Assembly (NCBI RefSeq): GCF_023715685.1
Contig: NZ_JAMBOQ010000001.1
Span: 992,001 to 1,056,000 of the forward strand
Source: Priestia aryabhattai
Lineage (GTDB): Bacteria; Bacillota; Bacilli; Bacillales; Bacillaceae_H
DNA: 64,000 nt
Reading direction: 5' to 3'
The position numbers and the translations under genes were made by a program. How positions within the stretch are numbered: the first letter of the stretch is position 1; every line of letters starts with the position of its first letter. Below the pieces are notes generated by a model, which saw nothing but the letters and a program-made list of their open reading frames with translations, did not search any database and was not told where the DNA came from. Positions 19,268 through 28,392 of this stretch are shown in pieces.

Positions 19268-20265
19268 TGATCAGGCACCTCCAGCTGAAAATGATCATAA
19301 ACCAAAGGAGTCACAATTCTTCCTCGCGGCGTTCGCTGCAAAAAGCCAATTTGCAATAGATACGGCTCGTATACGTCTTCAATTGTGTGAGACTCTTCAC
19401 CAATAGTAGCCGATATTGTGTCTAACCCTACAGGTCCGCCTCTAAATTTTTCGATAATCCCTCTTAATAATTTATGGTCAATATGATCAAGACCTAAACG
19501 GTCCACCTGCAACATTTCTAATGCTTCGGTGGCAAGCCTTTCGGTTATGGCTCCATCTCCTTTGACCTGGGCAAAATCTCTTACTCTTCGAAGCAAGCGA
19601 TTCGCAATACGCGGAGTTCCCCTGGCACGCCTAGCCATCTCAAACGTAGCTTTCTGATCAATCTCTACATCTAAAATAGCGGCTGTCCTTTCTACTATCG
19701 AAGCAAGATCTTCTTCTTGGTAGTATTCTAAACGGCTTAAAACGCCGAAGCGATCACGCAAAGGAGAAGATAAAAGCCCTGCTCTTGTCGTTGCACCTAC
19801 TAGCGTAAACGGAGGCAAATCCAGACGGACGGAACGTGCACTAGGTCCTTTTCCAATAACAATATCCAAACAGAAATCTTCCATTGCTGGGTATAGTACT
19901 TCTTCAACCGAACGATTTAATCGATGAATTTCATCAATAAAAAGCACATCTCCAGGCTCTAAGCTGGTTAAAACTGCAGCTAAGTCGCCTGGACGCTCAA
20001 TGGCTGGCCCTGAGGTCGTTCGGATTTGCACGCCCATTTCATTAGCGATAATAGTAGCAAGGGTTGTTTTCCCCAATCCTGGAGGACCATATAAGAGCAC
20101 GTGATCTAACGTTTCGCTTCGCATTTTGGCAGCTTTAATAAAAATGTCAAGGTGGGATTTTACTTTATGCTGACCAATATACTGCTGTAAAGTTTGCGGC
20201 CGCAAACTTTGCTCGATGATTTCTTCTTCACCAAGAACATCTCCCGTTACAATACGATCGTCCAT
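19264..20265 (-). CDS. ruvB: Holliday junction branch migration ATPase RuvB
   Basis: The hexameric motor that drives branch migration of Holliday junctions together with RuvA. The 333 residues contain Walker A GPPGLGKT at 60-67, Walker B VLFIDEIH at 107-114, sensor 1 VGATTRAG and the arginine finger region SPLRDRFG, then the winged-helix DNA-binding C-terminus ([12 protein letters not shown]). It follows ruvA after 16 bases and overlaps the downstream DUF2905 gene. Confidence 0.98.
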   Translation of the reverse strand: MDDRIVTGDVLGEEEIIEQSLRPQTLQQYIGQHKVKSHLDIFIKAAKMRSETLDHVLLYGPPGLGKTTLATIIANEMGVQIRTTSGPAIERPGDLAAVLTSLEPGDVLFIDEIHRLNRSVEEVLYPAMEDFCLDIVIGKGPSARSVRLDLPPFTLVGATTRAGLLSSPLRDRFGVLSRLEYYQEEDLASIVERTAAILDVEIDQKATFEMARRARGTPRIANRLLRRVRDFAQVKGDGAITERLATEALEMLQVDRLGLDHIDHKLLRGIIEKFRGGPVGLDTISATIGEESHTIEDVYEPYLLQIGFLQRTPRGRIVTPLVYDHFQLEVPDQ

Positions 20266-20281
20266 TTTACTCCTCCCTTAC

Positions 20282-20893
20282 TTATTGTTTCAATAATCGT
20301 TTTAGCGCTTCTTTAATATACTGATCCGTTGTCATCGTTTCCTTCATTAAAGCCGGAACAATTTTTTTGATTTCTCTTTCTGCATAACCTAATACTTTAA
20401 GTGCTTCAATCGCTTCATCAAGTGCTTCTGAACTTTGAGATTTGACTTCTTGTGCGTCCAAATCTGCAAATAAAGAAGGAACGGCATCTGGTACAATATC
20501 ATGCAGCTTTCCTTTTAAGTCTAGAATCATCTGTCGAGCTGTTTTTTTACCTACTCCTGGAAACTTAACTAAAAACTTCTCGTCTTCCTCTTCCACAGCT
20601 TGGACAACCTGCGCTGGATTACCTGACGCTAAAATAGCTAAACCGCCTTTTGGACCGATTCCTGACACGCTAATTAACTTCATAAATAAATCCTTTTGTT
20701 CTCGCGAAGCAAACCCGTAAAGTGCAATTACGTCTTCTCTTACATATTGATAGGTGTAAACCGTCTTTGGTTGTTCATCAATTGAAAATACATATGGATT
20801 CGGCGTAAAGACTTGATAGCCTATTCCGTTGTTTTCAATTACTACATACTCAGGATTTATATATGTAACAGTGCCTTTGATATAATCAAACAA
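20282..20893 (-). CDS. ruvA: Holliday junction DNA helicase subunit RuvA
   Basis: The tetramer that binds four-way junctions and loads RuvB. Domains in the 203 residues: OB-fold (about 1-63), two helix-hairpin-helix motifs ([15 protein letters not shown] near 73-87 and [13 protein letters not shown] near 110-122), a linker, and a C-terminal RuvB-contacting domain (about 155-203). GGAGAGAGC precedes the ATG. I found no LexA-box match in the 300 bases upstream, although ruvAB belongs to the SOS regulon in B. subtilis. Confidence 0.97.
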   Translation of the reverse strand: MFDYIKGTVTYINPEYVVIENNGIGYQVFTPNPYVFSIDEQPKTVYTYQYVREDVIALYGFASREQKDLFMKLISVSGIGPKGGLAILASGNPAQVVQAVEEEDEKFLVKFPGVGKKTARQMILDLKGKLHDIVPDAVPSLFADLDAQEVKSQSSEALDEAIEALKVLGYAEREIKKIVPALMKETMTTDQYIKEALKRLLKQ

Positions 20894-20919
20894 TAAGCTC
20901 TCTCCTTAATCACGTACGC

Positions 20920-20963
20920 GCGGGCAGTGACCTTCAACTTTGCCTACGAAGAATCCTGCCCGC
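20920..20963 (-). other. Hairpin in the ruvA leader
   Basis: GCGGGCAG (20920-20927) and CTGCCCGC (20956-20963) form a perfect 8-bp GC-rich stem with a 28-base loop, ending 27 bases before the ruvA start. There is no U run, so it is not a terminator. The stem core CGGGCAG/CTGCCCG recurs in the hemA leader. The remainder of the gap between ruvA and bofC (20964-21190) is AT-rich and shows no gene. Confidence 0.6.
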
Positions 20964-21190
20964 ATCGTTCTCTATTTTCCTTTAAAGTTGCTGTTTAAAA
21001 AGACGTTCAAGAGAATGTTTGCCTCTTTTCATCTTTATCTATCCATTTTTACAATATATACAAAAAATAGAACCGCCCACTTTTATTGATGAATGACCTT
21101 TTAAGGTATATACAATACTAGACTGCTGAATACCATTTTAACATATCGCCAAAAGCAAATAGAAGCAATTTAGAATGTTGAATTCAATAA

Positions 21191-21727
21191 TTATTTTACC
21201 ATACTAAAAAACGGCTGCTTTATGGAAAGCGGCCGCTGCTGGAGCTGATAGATTTTATAGAAATTAATGAGGGAAAGATATTCATCTTTTGATTGAACGC
21301 GAATACCTTTCTTTAATTGTTCATGCTGATAGCTTTCAAGCCTTTTGATGTCAATTTGAAAAAACGATTGTATAATGTGCTGCGACGAAGCTGGTTTGCC
21401 CTCAAATGCTGAGAGGATACCGTTAACAGAAAGCCCTACGTAGCCGTTCTCTTTTAAAATAGGTGAAATATCGTCTATACTTGTTCTAAAAACTAGCTCT
21501 TGATCCGTTTCTTTAAGCAGTCGCCAATTTTTATATTTTTTCATTAATTGTTTTTTTGTCATAGAAGGGCTTTTAATCATCTCTTGACTTACGACTCCAT
21601 CCACATACACGCGCTCAAGAAATAATGTCATCGGCTCCTTTTCATTCGCATCTGCACGGTATGGCATTATACAAAGCACAATACTTACTAGCATTAAAAA
21701 AGCTGCTTGATGAATGACTTTCTTCAC
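21191..21727 (-). CDS. bofC: BofC, forespore-secreted regulator of sigma-K activation
   Basis: In B. subtilis BofC is secreted from the forespore and controls the SpoIVB signal that releases the SpoIVFB protease. The 178 residues begin with a signal peptide (about 1-28; AFLMLVSIVLCIMPYRADA) followed by a BofC N-domain (LFLERVYVDGVVSQEMI) and the C-terminal domain (IVQSFFQID-type, here IIQSFFQIDIKRLES). The binding site GGTGAAGGTGAG precedes ATG. Its targets spoIVFA and spoIVFB are also in this window. Confidence 0.88.
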   Translation of the reverse strand: MKKVIHQAAFLMLVSIVLCIMPYRADANEKEPMTLFLERVYVDGVVSQEMIKSPSMTKKQLMKKYKNWRLLKETDQELVFRTSIDDISPILKENGYVGLSVNGILSAFEGKPASSQHIIQSFFQIDIKRLESYQHEQLKKGIRVQSKDEYLSLINFYKIYQLQQRPLSIKQPFFSMVK

Positions 21728-21927
21728 TCACCTTCACCTCACACGTTAATCATACTCTTTTTAGTATTATCTAAAAAGGTTTTGTGAAAATCTACACTAA
21801 TAGTTTGACCTACTTATTTTCTTTTATCCTCTTATTTTATTAAGCACATCCCTTTCACAACATTATGTTAAGAAAACATGGAGTATTTGTTACATTTGCA
21901 CACTATTTGTAAAATTTTCTCTTGAAC

Positions 21928-21953
21928 GTTTTAATTAAATTTTCGCAGGGTAT
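21928..21953 (+). promoter_or_regulatory. Sigma-B-type promoter
   Basis: GTTTTA (21928-21933) and GGGTAT (21948-21953) are separated by 14 bases, close to the sigma-B consensus GTTTAA-N12-14-GGGWAW. It lies 65 bases ahead of the stress-type gene at 22019. Confidence 0.72.
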
Positions 21954-22018
21954 GTACATAGTGGAAGTAATTGTAAGGACTTCTATTATCTATTTTCATA
22001 AAAAAGGGAGCTGAAGTA

Positions 22019-23098
22019 ATGAGAATGAATAAACGTGTAGTCGGAACTTTTTTTTCAGAGAAAGAAGCTTTAGATGTTATCCATAATTTAAAACGTCAAG
22101 GTTATCGAGAAACAGACATTATGGTTATTTCCAACAGTAAAAGCAATACATTTCAAATAGGTCATGATACAAATGTAATTATTGAAGCTGGTTCACCTGC
22201 TGTAAGTTCATTAGCTGGCGTCATGATGGATAACTTTTTTACCATGATGACAGGCGGCATGGGGCTCAAACAAGGAAACGGCTTGAAATCAAAATTAATC
22301 CGCATGGGCATACCAGACATCTCAGCCGTGCAGTGCGAAACGGATGTAGCTGCTGGTAAAATTCTAATTTTGATAGATGCCGTAAGCTCTGAACAAACGC
22401 CAGCCTACGGAACCTATACGGAACACAACGAGCATAGAGCCGTCCAACTACGTGAAGAAAAATTAGATGTTTTAAAAGAACGCGTCCAAGTCGGTGAAGT
22501 AAAACTCCACAAAAAAGTAATAGAGGAAGAAAGAACTGTACACGTTCCTGTTACGAGAGAAGAGTTTTATATTGAACGCCGCCCTGTAATTGACGGAGAC
22601 TATAACGCTGGGTCACTTACAGAAGATGAAATCATTCGTGTTCCAATCATGGAAGAACGAGTAGAAGTAACCAAAAGACCAGTTATCGTTGAAGAAGTAA
22701 TTATAGGGAAGAAGCTTATTCAAGAAACAAAAGAATGGACTGAAACGATTAAGAAAGAAGAAGCAAGCGTAGAACCGGATGGACTCGCGAGCCCTGAAGT
22801 ATACGAGAATATGATGAACTATACAGACCATACTTACGCTCAAGTTTCCGCAGCTCTAGCAAGCGACGTGGAAGCCGAATACGAAAATGGTCAGGCAACT
22901 AACAACGAGAAGCCAAACACACAAGCTAACAAGACAAGCTCTTCTGCAAAAAATTTAAAAAATACAAAGAGTGTCGCTACGGCATCAGCAGATACGAAAA
23001 AAAGAGAAGGTCGCCTCAAACAAAATGAAACTAACGCTCAAAAGGAAGAAGCGGAATCTAAAACAACAAGCACATCTGCTTCTAAGAAGAAAAATTAA
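22019..23098 (+). CDS. YsnF/AvaK-type general stress protein (YflT-like N-domain plus DUF2382)
   Basis: Function unknown; relatives are stress-induced. Residues 1-125 resemble the YflT/'heat induced stress protein' fold (VGTFFSEKEALDVIHNLKRQGY and a glycine-rich turn). Residues 140-245 form the DUF2382 repeat (LREEKLDVLKERVQVGEVKLHKKV, then ERTVHVPVTREEFYIERRPV, then RVPIMEERVEVTKRPVIVEEV). The last 110 residues are Ser/Thr/Lys/Ala-rich, probably disordered, ending in a basic KKKN tail. AAGGGAGC precedes ATG. The sigma-B-type promoter and a strong terminator make it a single-gene stress unit. Confidence 0.85.
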   Translation: MRMNKRVVGTFFSEKEALDVIHNLKRQGYRETDIMVISNSKSNTFQIGHDTNVIIEAGSPAVSSLAGVMMDNFFTMMTGGMGLKQGNGLKSKLIRMGIPDISAVQCETDVAAGKILILIDAVSSEQTPAYGTYTEHNEHRAVQLREEKLDVLKERVQVGEVKLHKKVIEEERTVHVPVTREEFYIERRPVIDGDYNAGSLTEDEIIRVPIMEERVEVTKRPVIVEEVIIGKKLIQETKEWTETIKKEEASVEPDGLASPEVYENMMNYTDHTYAQVSAALASDVEAEYENGQATNNEKPNTQANKTSSSAKNLKNTKSVATASADTKKREGRLKQNETNAQKEEAESKTTSTSASKKKN

Positions 23099-23118
23099 TA
23101 GTTACATGTTCGAGGAAT

Positions 23119-23147
23119 AGCTGCCTGGCTTCAATGGCAGCTTTTTT
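23119..23147 (+). terminator. Terminator after the DUF2382 stress gene
   Basis: AGCTGCC (23119-23125) and GGCAGCT (23136-23142) flank a 10-base loop, followed by five T. Confidence 0.87.
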
Positions 23148-23162
23148 ATATGTATTCTCATC

Positions 23163-23193
23163 AAAAAAAACAGCCGTCCTTCACAGACAGCTG
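23163..23193 (-). terminator. Terminator after the coxA-like gene
   Basis: On the minus strand CAGCTGTC pairs with GACGGCTG (one wobble) and is followed by eight U. It lies 9 bases after the lipoprotein gene's stop. Confidence 0.82.
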
Positions 23194-23202
23194 CTTCTTC
23201 AT

Positions 23203-23862
23203 TTAACGATGTTTATGATTGACATTCTCATCGACTGATTCAAATAGACCATTGAAATTAGTTTGAATCGTATTTCGGTCTTTTCCATTTCGAATATCGG
23301 CATCAAGAGAACGAGCATTCATAAATACATCATGATCTACTTTTACTTGAACATTGTAGTCCTTTGCAATAGGCTTTACTTTATCGAGTACGTTTTGTTT
23401 TAAACGGCCGTTATTTATGTCTTTGGCAGGATCGACAGCAACTAATAGCTGATCTCCACGGACAACAGCGCGGCTATTTTCTACCCCTTTAACGCTGGCA
23501 GCCCGATCAGCCACTTTTTCCGTAAAATCTCTTGGATAATCTTCACCATAATACATATTAGCAATGCCATTTGTACGATCATTTATATTATTGATGTTTC
23601 CATAAGGGTTTGTCGGATTGTCAAAACGTCCATCACTTACGTTTAACGGATAATTAGGTGTTCCATTCCCATCTAAAACTTCAGTCATTGGACCTTTCGG
23701 ATTATCTACGCGATGTTCATTTGCTTTTTCATTTGTATGATACCCAACAGGCTGTGTCGTATCTGTATAGCGCTGTTCCATACCTTGGTCTTTGTTATTA
23801 CAAGCGCCAAGTCCCATCATACATGCAAAAGCTAAAGAAGTTGCTACATACCTATTCAACAT
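23203..23862 (-). CDS. coxA: Spore lipoprotein of the YhcN/YlaJ family, probably CoxA
   Basis: Residues 1-21 form a lipoprotein signal ending in the lipobox LGAC, so the mature protein starts with a lipidated Cys (residue 21). The rest, residues 105-215, is the YhcN/YlaJ domain (ADRAASVKGVENSRAVVRGDQLLVAVD), found in spore cortex and germination lipoproteins. In B. subtilis CoxA (YrbB) sits just beside safA, which this position matches. GGGGCGATT before ATG is a moderate binding site. It has its own terminator. The exact orthologue is inferred from position; family membership is firm. Confidence 0.78.
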   Translation of the reverse strand: MLNRYVATSLAFACMMGLGACNNKDQGMEQRYTDTTQPVGYHTNEKANEHRVDNPKGPMTEVLDGNGTPNYPLNVSDGRFDNPTNPYGNINNINDRTNGIANMYYGEDYPRDFTEKVADRAASVKGVENSRAVVRGDQLLVAVDPAKDINNGRLKQNVLDKVKPIAKDYNVQVKVDHDVFMNARSLDADIRNGKDRNTIQTNFNGLFESVDENVNHKHR

Positions 23863-23956
23863 AATCGCCCCCTAATTTAAGCTCTATTTATTCTGAGCTT
23901 ACTCTTAGGATTAAAAGACGAGCCGTTTATTATTCGATGAAGTGTTTATAAACTCT

Positions 23957-24922
23957 TTACATGTCATGTAGGTTTTGTAAGTGCTGGTAAATCACTCGAT
24001 AAAAACGTGTACGCTGTGACCATTCTTCAACTGATTGTTGCATTAACCTTTGGCGGTTTGCCCATGATAAAGCAGAGGCGTTTATATTCCAGTTTCTCAT
24101 CAACATCGATGGAAATAGCAAAGAAGCAAGAAAAAAAGGCTGCTTGCTTAATTCTCTTATTTTCGAGTGTTGAAGTAATTCTTTCATCGACCACTGTACG
24201 TAAGGCAAAAAGCGCTGGACAAGCTGAATATAGTCATAAAGAGCAGGAGCTTTAGCCGATAAGTCAAAATCAATCATGACAATACCCAAGTGGTTCGTTT
24301 TCAAGAAATTATGCGAAGCAACGTCACCATGAATAATGGAATAGTCCAACTGACTATCTCTGAAACGCTCCATTAAGACTAAAGCTTTTTCTCCCCAAGT
24401 CACAATGTCTTTATACACATGAACTTGATTAAATTCTCTAAATATGTGAGATGCTTCTCGAAAAGATGAAAGTCGCTTTTTCCATTTTAAAATAAGATCA
24501 TATTCAGGAAGCTTTGTAGACACGGCTATTTTCTTTTTATAAACTTCTCCATGATAGCGAATCAATGTTTGTAATACTCCTTCTCGATCCTGAGAACTTT
24601 CATACGTTATCTCTTTTACTTGCTTGACAAAAGGCATCATCGCCCAATACAAATGACGGTCCTTTATATAGAGTTCACCTTCTGAATAAGTTTCGAAGTT
24701 AACTGCATACCCTTGCTTAATCTGGGATAAAAAATGATAAACATGCTCAATTTTGCTTTTGTCTCTGTATGCTTTTATTACTTTTTTTCCTTTATTCGTA
24801 TCCGCTATGATGACATGAGGCTTTTTCATACGATACGTCTCAACGTGAATACCTTTTCTTTTCAAATAGAGAAAGAGACGATTTAAATTAAAATCGTCTC
24901 GTGTATAATAATCAATCTTCAT
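23957..24922 (-). CDS. CotS-like kinase-fold (phosphotransferase) protein
   Basis: About 321 residues of the aminoglycoside-phosphotransferase/CotS type. It has the catalytic-loop motif HGDVASHNFL (His-x-Asp...Asn) and a metal-binding DFD in MIDFDLSAKAPALYDYIQ, with the N-lobe lysine region KKVIKAYRDK. Relatives include YsxE (also here), CotS and YutH, which are spore coat proteins; whether they phosphorylate anything is unclear. I start at the ATG at 24922, which overlaps the safA stop region by 11 bases, so it is translationally linked to safA. No separate promoter or strong binding site is visible. Its substrate is unknown. Confidence 0.8.
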   Translation of the reverse strand: MKIDYYTRDDFNLNRLFLYLKRKGIHVETYRMKKPHVIIADTNKGKKVIKAYRDKSKIEHVYHFLSQIKQGYAVNFETYSEGELYIKDRHLYWAMMPFVKQVKEITYESSQDREGVLQTLIRYHGEVYKKKIAVSTKLPEYDLILKWKKRLSSFREASHIFREFNQVHVYKDIVTWGEKALVLMERFRDSQLDYSIIHGDVASHNFLKTNHLGIVMIDFDLSAKAPALYDYIQLVQRFLPYVQWSMKELLQHSKIRELSKQPFFLASLLFPSMLMRNWNINASALSWANRQRLMQQSVEEWSQRTRFYRVIYQHLQNLHDM

Positions 24923-26186
24923 CTTCGTCATACTCATCATATTCTGGAATACTAAATGCATTTGGGTCAAATGCAGGATACGAAGGTACACCAATCATGC
25001 CATATGGGGCTGGGTAGGGTGCCCTTGGGTCCTGAAAGCCATAAGGTACCTGCTGTTGGTACTGTGGATAAGGCTGCTGTGGTGCATAGTCATAAGGTCT
25101 TGGTTCACCGCAGCCGCAGTCTCCTTGCTGCTGTGGTGCATAGTGCTGCCCATAGTTGTTATGCGCGTTTTCGAAACCATCGGAAGAACTTTCATAATGT
25201 CCACCTGTCATGGCTCCTTGCACTTGTGGATACATTGGTGCTTGATGATAGGCCGGATAAACTGGCTGCTGATATCCCCATGGAGGCGGACAAGGAGAGC
25301 ATTGTACCGGTCCATAGCAGCTGTGTGGCATCATTGGATACATTGGCATCGGGGCCATATGAGCGCCCATTGCATGTTCTTCAAACGATTCGTTTTCATG
25401 ACCGTGATGATACATTGGAGCCTGTTGATACATTGGCATTGGATATGAGTGCGGTGCATACATTGGCGGATGACACGGCATGTAATTAAATCCACAGCCC
25501 GGCATCACAGGCGATATTGGCATGATTGGGTAACATGGCATTTGCGGAGGCATTTCTATACTCTCCATCTCAGGACTTTCTGGCGATTCATGCTTGGGAA
25601 GTTCTTTTGGTGCTTCTTTTTTTGGAGCCTGCATCGCCATATTAACTGTGTAATAATTGTTAATATCAATCTCAGGTGCAATCGGCTTTAATTTAGGAAG
25701 CTTTGGTGCAACTGGCATTTCTTTTTTAGGCTGCGCAATTGGTGCTTCTTTTTTAGGCTGTGCGACCGGCGCTTCTTTCTTTGGCTGCGCAATCGGCGCT
25801 TCCTCTTTCGGTTGAGCAATCGGTGCTTCTTTCTTTGGCTGCGCAATTGGTGCTTCTTTTATCGGTTGCATAAACGGTGTTTGAGCAGGCTGATTAGCTG
25901 ACTTTTGCTCATCTGGACTTTCATCAATTTCCGTTACTGGATAAGCTTTTGTGGATTGGTCACTATAAGGGTGTTGAACTTTAGGCATTTCTTTTATACC
26001 AGGTGAAGGAGCTCCTTCTTTTTGAACAGGCACTCCGCTTGTCGGCACTTTAATTTTCATTCCAGGCATGATCATGTCTGGATTGCTTAATTGAGAATTC
26101 GCTTTTTTTAACTCTTCAAAATTAACCCCATACTTTTCAGCGATTTTCCAAAGGGTATCCCCTTTTTGAACGATATGGATTTTCAA
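24912..26186 (-). CDS. safA: Spore coat morphogenetic protein SafA
   Basis: Organises the inner spore coat at the cortex-coat interface together with SpoVID. The N-terminal LysM domain (KIHIVQKGDTLWKIAEKYG ... MIMPGMKIKVP) binds cortex peptidoglycan. Then come a nine-residue tandem repeat block, a Pro/Tyr/His/Met-rich region with many PMY and HxP motifs, a CGCGE cluster and an acidic tail (EYDEYDEDED). I choose the TTG at 26186, 9 bases from GGGAGG, giving the B. subtilis-like MKIHIVQKGD; an ATG two codons earlier is only 3 bases from it. An internal Met in YYTVNMAMQ could give a short form comparable to SafA-C30 (inference). Confidence 0.92.
   Translation of the reverse strand: MKIHIVQKGDTLWKIAEKYGVNFEELKKANSQLSNPDMIMPGMKIKVPTSGVPVQKEGAPSPGIKEMPKVQHPYSDQSTKAYPVTEIDESPDEQKSANQPAQTPFMQPIKEAPIAQPKKEAPIAQPKEEAPIAQPKKEAPVAQPKKEAPIAQPKKEMPVAPKLPKLKPIAPEIDINNYYTVNMAMQAPKKEAPKELPKHESPESPEMESIEMPPQMPCYPIMPISPVMPGCGFNYMPCHPPMYAPHSYPMPMYQQAPMYHHGHENESFEEHAMGAHMAPMPMYPMMPHSCYGPVQCSPCPPPWGYQQPVYPAYHQAPMYPQVQGAMTGGHYESSSDGFENAHNNYGQHYAPQQQGDCGCGEPRPYDYAPQQPYPQYQQQVPYGFQDPRAPYPAPYGMIGVPSYPAFDPNAFSIPEYDEYDEDED
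25701..25859 (-). repeat. Tandem nine-residue repeats in safA
   Basis: About six imperfect 27-base units encode KEAPIAQPK variants (KKEAPIAQP, EEAPIAQP, KKEAPVAQP, KKEMPVAP). The pattern invites length change by slippage. Confidence 0.85.
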
Positions 26187-26260
26187 CGTCATTCCCCTCC
26201 CGAGTAGAGTCTCTGCCATCTATATGTGCAAAATCAAAGTAAGTTCTGTTTGTTCATCAC

Positions 26261-26289
26261 AAGATATGCCTTGAACCATTTTTTTATTC
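26261..26289 (-). promoter_or_regulatory. Sigma-E-like promoter of safA
   Basis: On the minus strand GAATAAA (26283-26289; 6 of 7 to KMATATW) is 14 bases from CATATCTT (26261-26268; 7 of 8 to CATAYAHT). safA is a sigma-E gene in B. subtilis. Confidence 0.58.
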
Positions 26290-26325
26290 ATTTTGCCAAC
26301 AGTTTGGTTCAAGTTTTTACAATAA

Positions 26326-26368
26326 AGAAAAAAGACTTATCAACACAAACAATATGTCAATAAGTCTT
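26326..26368 (-). terminator. Terminator after nadA
   Basis: AAGACTTAT (26332-26340) and ATAAGTCTT (26360-26368) form a 9-bp stem with a 19-base loop, followed on the minus strand by U-rich sequence. Confidence 0.75.
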
Positions 26369-26405
26369 CTTTTAGACCTTCTCTTTTTAATTGTCTTAAA
26401 AACCT

Positions 26406-27506
26406 TTATGCTCGTTCTAACATATTCGTTAGCGCTTTGATAGCACCTTCTGCTGTATGCCTATCCACCTTGATTTGATTCACTTCTATTCCTTCTTCAA
26501 TGCTTTCTAAAGCCCACAGCAAGTGAGGCAAATCAATTCGGTTCATCGTCAAACAAGGACACATATAGGGATTAAGCGAAACAATTTCTTTATCCGGATG
26601 ACTGTTAATAATCCGTTTCACTAAGTTCATTTCCGTACCAATGGCCCATTTAGAGCCTGAAGGAGCTTTTTCAATTGTATCAATAATATATTTTGTAGAA
26701 CCTGCATAATCTGATTTTTGCACCACTTCATAGGAACACTCCGGATGAACAATAATATTCATCTCAGGTTGCTTCTCGCGTAAATAATCAATATTTTTAA
26801 CCGTGAAATTTTCGTGCACAGAACAGTGACCTTTCCAAAGAATCACCTTGACGTTGTTCATATCCCCTTCGTATTCAAGCATTTCTTCAATAGGATTCCA
26901 AATGGCCATTTCATCTAGTCCAACACCTAAATCATAAGCTGTGTTTCTGCCCAAATGCTGATCTGGCAAAAAGAGAATGCGCTCTTTTTTAGAAAATGCC
27001 CACTCCACCATATTTTTTGCATTTGAAGATGTTACTGTTGCACCATCGTGTTCGCCTACAAAAGATTTAATTGCAGCTGTAGAATTCACATACGTAAGCG
27101 GAATAATCGTATCTCCGAAAAGATTCTGCAGGACAGGCCATGCCTTTTCTGTTTGCTGAATAGTAGCCATATCAGCCATTGAACAGCCAGCTCGCATATC
27201 AGGTAAAATGACTTTTTGATTTTCATCTGTTAAAATATCAGCTGTTTCTGCCATGAAATGAACGCCGCAAAACACAATATGCTCAGCTTCTCTATTTTCA
27301 GCTGCTATTTGAGCTAACTGTAAGGAGTCTCCTACCGCATCTGCAAATTCGTACACTTCGTCTTTTTGATAATGGTGGCCGAGCAGGAACAATTTGCTTC
27401 CGAGCTTTTTCTTAATCTCTATTACTCTTCTTTTCATTTCATTTTCTGTGAGCTCCGTATATTTAGCGGGTAGCGTTTGCTGCTGAAGCGTTTGTAATAA
27501 ACTCAT
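26406..27506 (-). CDS. nadA: Quinolinate synthase
   Basis: Condenses iminoaspartate (from NadB) with dihydroxyacetone phosphate to quinolinate using a [4Fe-4S] cluster. Likely cluster ligands are Cys108 (AGCSMAD), Cys228 (GHCSVH) and Cys318 (YMCPCLTMN), matching the B. subtilis set. The 366 residues are the long Bacillus form. AAAGGGG lies 11 bases before ATG. The gene begins 44 bases inside nadC, so the two are tightly coupled. The nearby nifS probably supplies sulfur for the cluster. Confidence 0.96.
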   Translation of the reverse strand: MSLLQTLQQQTLPAKYTELTENEMKRRVIEIKKKLGSKLFLLGHHYQKDEVYEFADAVGDSLQLAQIAAENREAEHIVFCGVHFMAETADILTDENQKVILPDMRAGCSMADMATIQQTEKAWPVLQNLFGDTIIPLTYVNSTAAIKSFVGEHDGATVTSSNAKNMVEWAFSKKERILFLPDQHLGRNTAYDLGVGLDEMAIWNPIEEMLEYEGDMNNVKVILWKGHCSVHENFTVKNIDYLREKQPEMNIIVHPECSYEVVQKSDYAGSTKYIIDTIEKAPSGSKWAIGTEMNLVKRIINSHPDKEIVSLNPYMCPCLTMNRIDLPHLLWALESIEEGIEVNQIKVDRHTAEGAIKALTNMLERA

Positions 27507-28356
27507 AATTTTCTGTTCCCCTTTCTGTTAATAAGTCCAAGCTGATATCGATAGACCCTGCTGAATGTGTTAAAGCTCCAAGTGAAATATAGTCCAATCC
27601 GCTGTCTCTAAAAGAATGGAGCATGTCAAGCGTAATCCCACCGGATGCTTCTGTGACAATATGAGCGGGAACCAGTGGTATCCAATCTTTAATGACTTCT
27701 GGAGAACAGTTATCAAACATAATGACATCTGCTCCTGCCTCTATTGCTTCTAGCAATTGACTTTTGGTTTCAATTTCTACTTCCACCTTAACCATATGTC
27801 CAACCTGCTGTCTTACTCTCACAACAGCGTCTAGGATAGATCCTGCATGTGCAATATGGTTATCTTTTAACATGACGCCATCGTACAATCCAAAACGATG
27901 ATTATAACCTCCTCCAGCACGAACGGCATACTTCTCTAACATTCGCATACCAGGCGTTGTTTTTCGCGTGTCACATATGCGCGTATGTGAGCTGCTAAGC
28001 AGCGTTACGGCTTTGTGCGTCATCGTAGCAATACCACTCATTCTTTGAAGTAAGTTTAAAATTACCCGTTCACCGGTCAAAATAGATCGAACAGATCCTG
28101 AAACGGTAGCTATTTTATCTCCAGACTTAAGAACATCTCCATCTTTTTTCTCAAAATTCACTTTCACATTAGGGTCTATTAAATGGAATCCTTCTTTAAT
28201 CAATTCAACTCCTGCGATAATACCTGATTGCTTTGCTGTGAACACAGCCTTCCCCTGGTCAGACGAAGAAAAAATAGCTTCACAGGTTATATCTCCATCT
28301 CCAATGTCTTCTATAAAAAAAGACTGCAATAGTTTTTGTAATTTTAAGGTGTTCAT
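27463..28356 (-). CDS. nadC: Nicotinate-nucleotide pyrophosphorylase (quinolinate phosphoribosyltransferase)
   Basis: Converts quinolinate and PRPP to nicotinate mononucleotide. The 297 residues show the family's [11 protein letters not shown] start, the active-site stretch [20 protein letters not shown], and [16 protein letters not shown], with the C-terminal barrel segment [21 protein letters not shown] precedes ATG. Its last 44 bases overlap the start of nadA in another frame, longer than usual for co-transcribed genes. Confidence 0.96.
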   Translation of the reverse strand: MNTLKLQKLLQSFFIEDIGDGDITCEAIFSSSDQGKAVFTAKQSGIIAGVELIKEGFHLIDPNVKVNFEKKDGDVLKSGDKIATVSGSVRSILTGERVILNLLQRMSGIATMTHKAVTLLSSSHTRICDTRKTTPGMRMLEKYAVRAGGGYNHRFGLYDGVMLKDNHIAHAGSILDAVVRVRQQVGHMVKVEVEIETKSQLLEAIEAGADVIMFDNCSPEVIKDWIPLVPAHIVTEASGGITLDMLHSFRDSGLDYISLGALTHSAGSIDISLDLLTERGTENYEFITNASAANATR

Positions 28357-28392
28357 TGTGCTACCTTCCCCTTTCTTTTTAGGTTCCCTTGC

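Noticed and set aside
20894..21190. LexA box search upstream of ruvA
   Set aside because: No sequence close to CGAACN4GTTC was seen; SOS control is therefore not claimed.
24956..25489. Plus-strand frame of 177 codons opposite safA
   Set aside because: Produced by the biased Pro/Tyr/His codons of safA on the other strand; no binding site or recognisable family.
25701..25859. Regular 27-base repeats considered as CRISPR
   Set aside because: The units are in coding frame, contiguous without spacers and vary as protein repeats.
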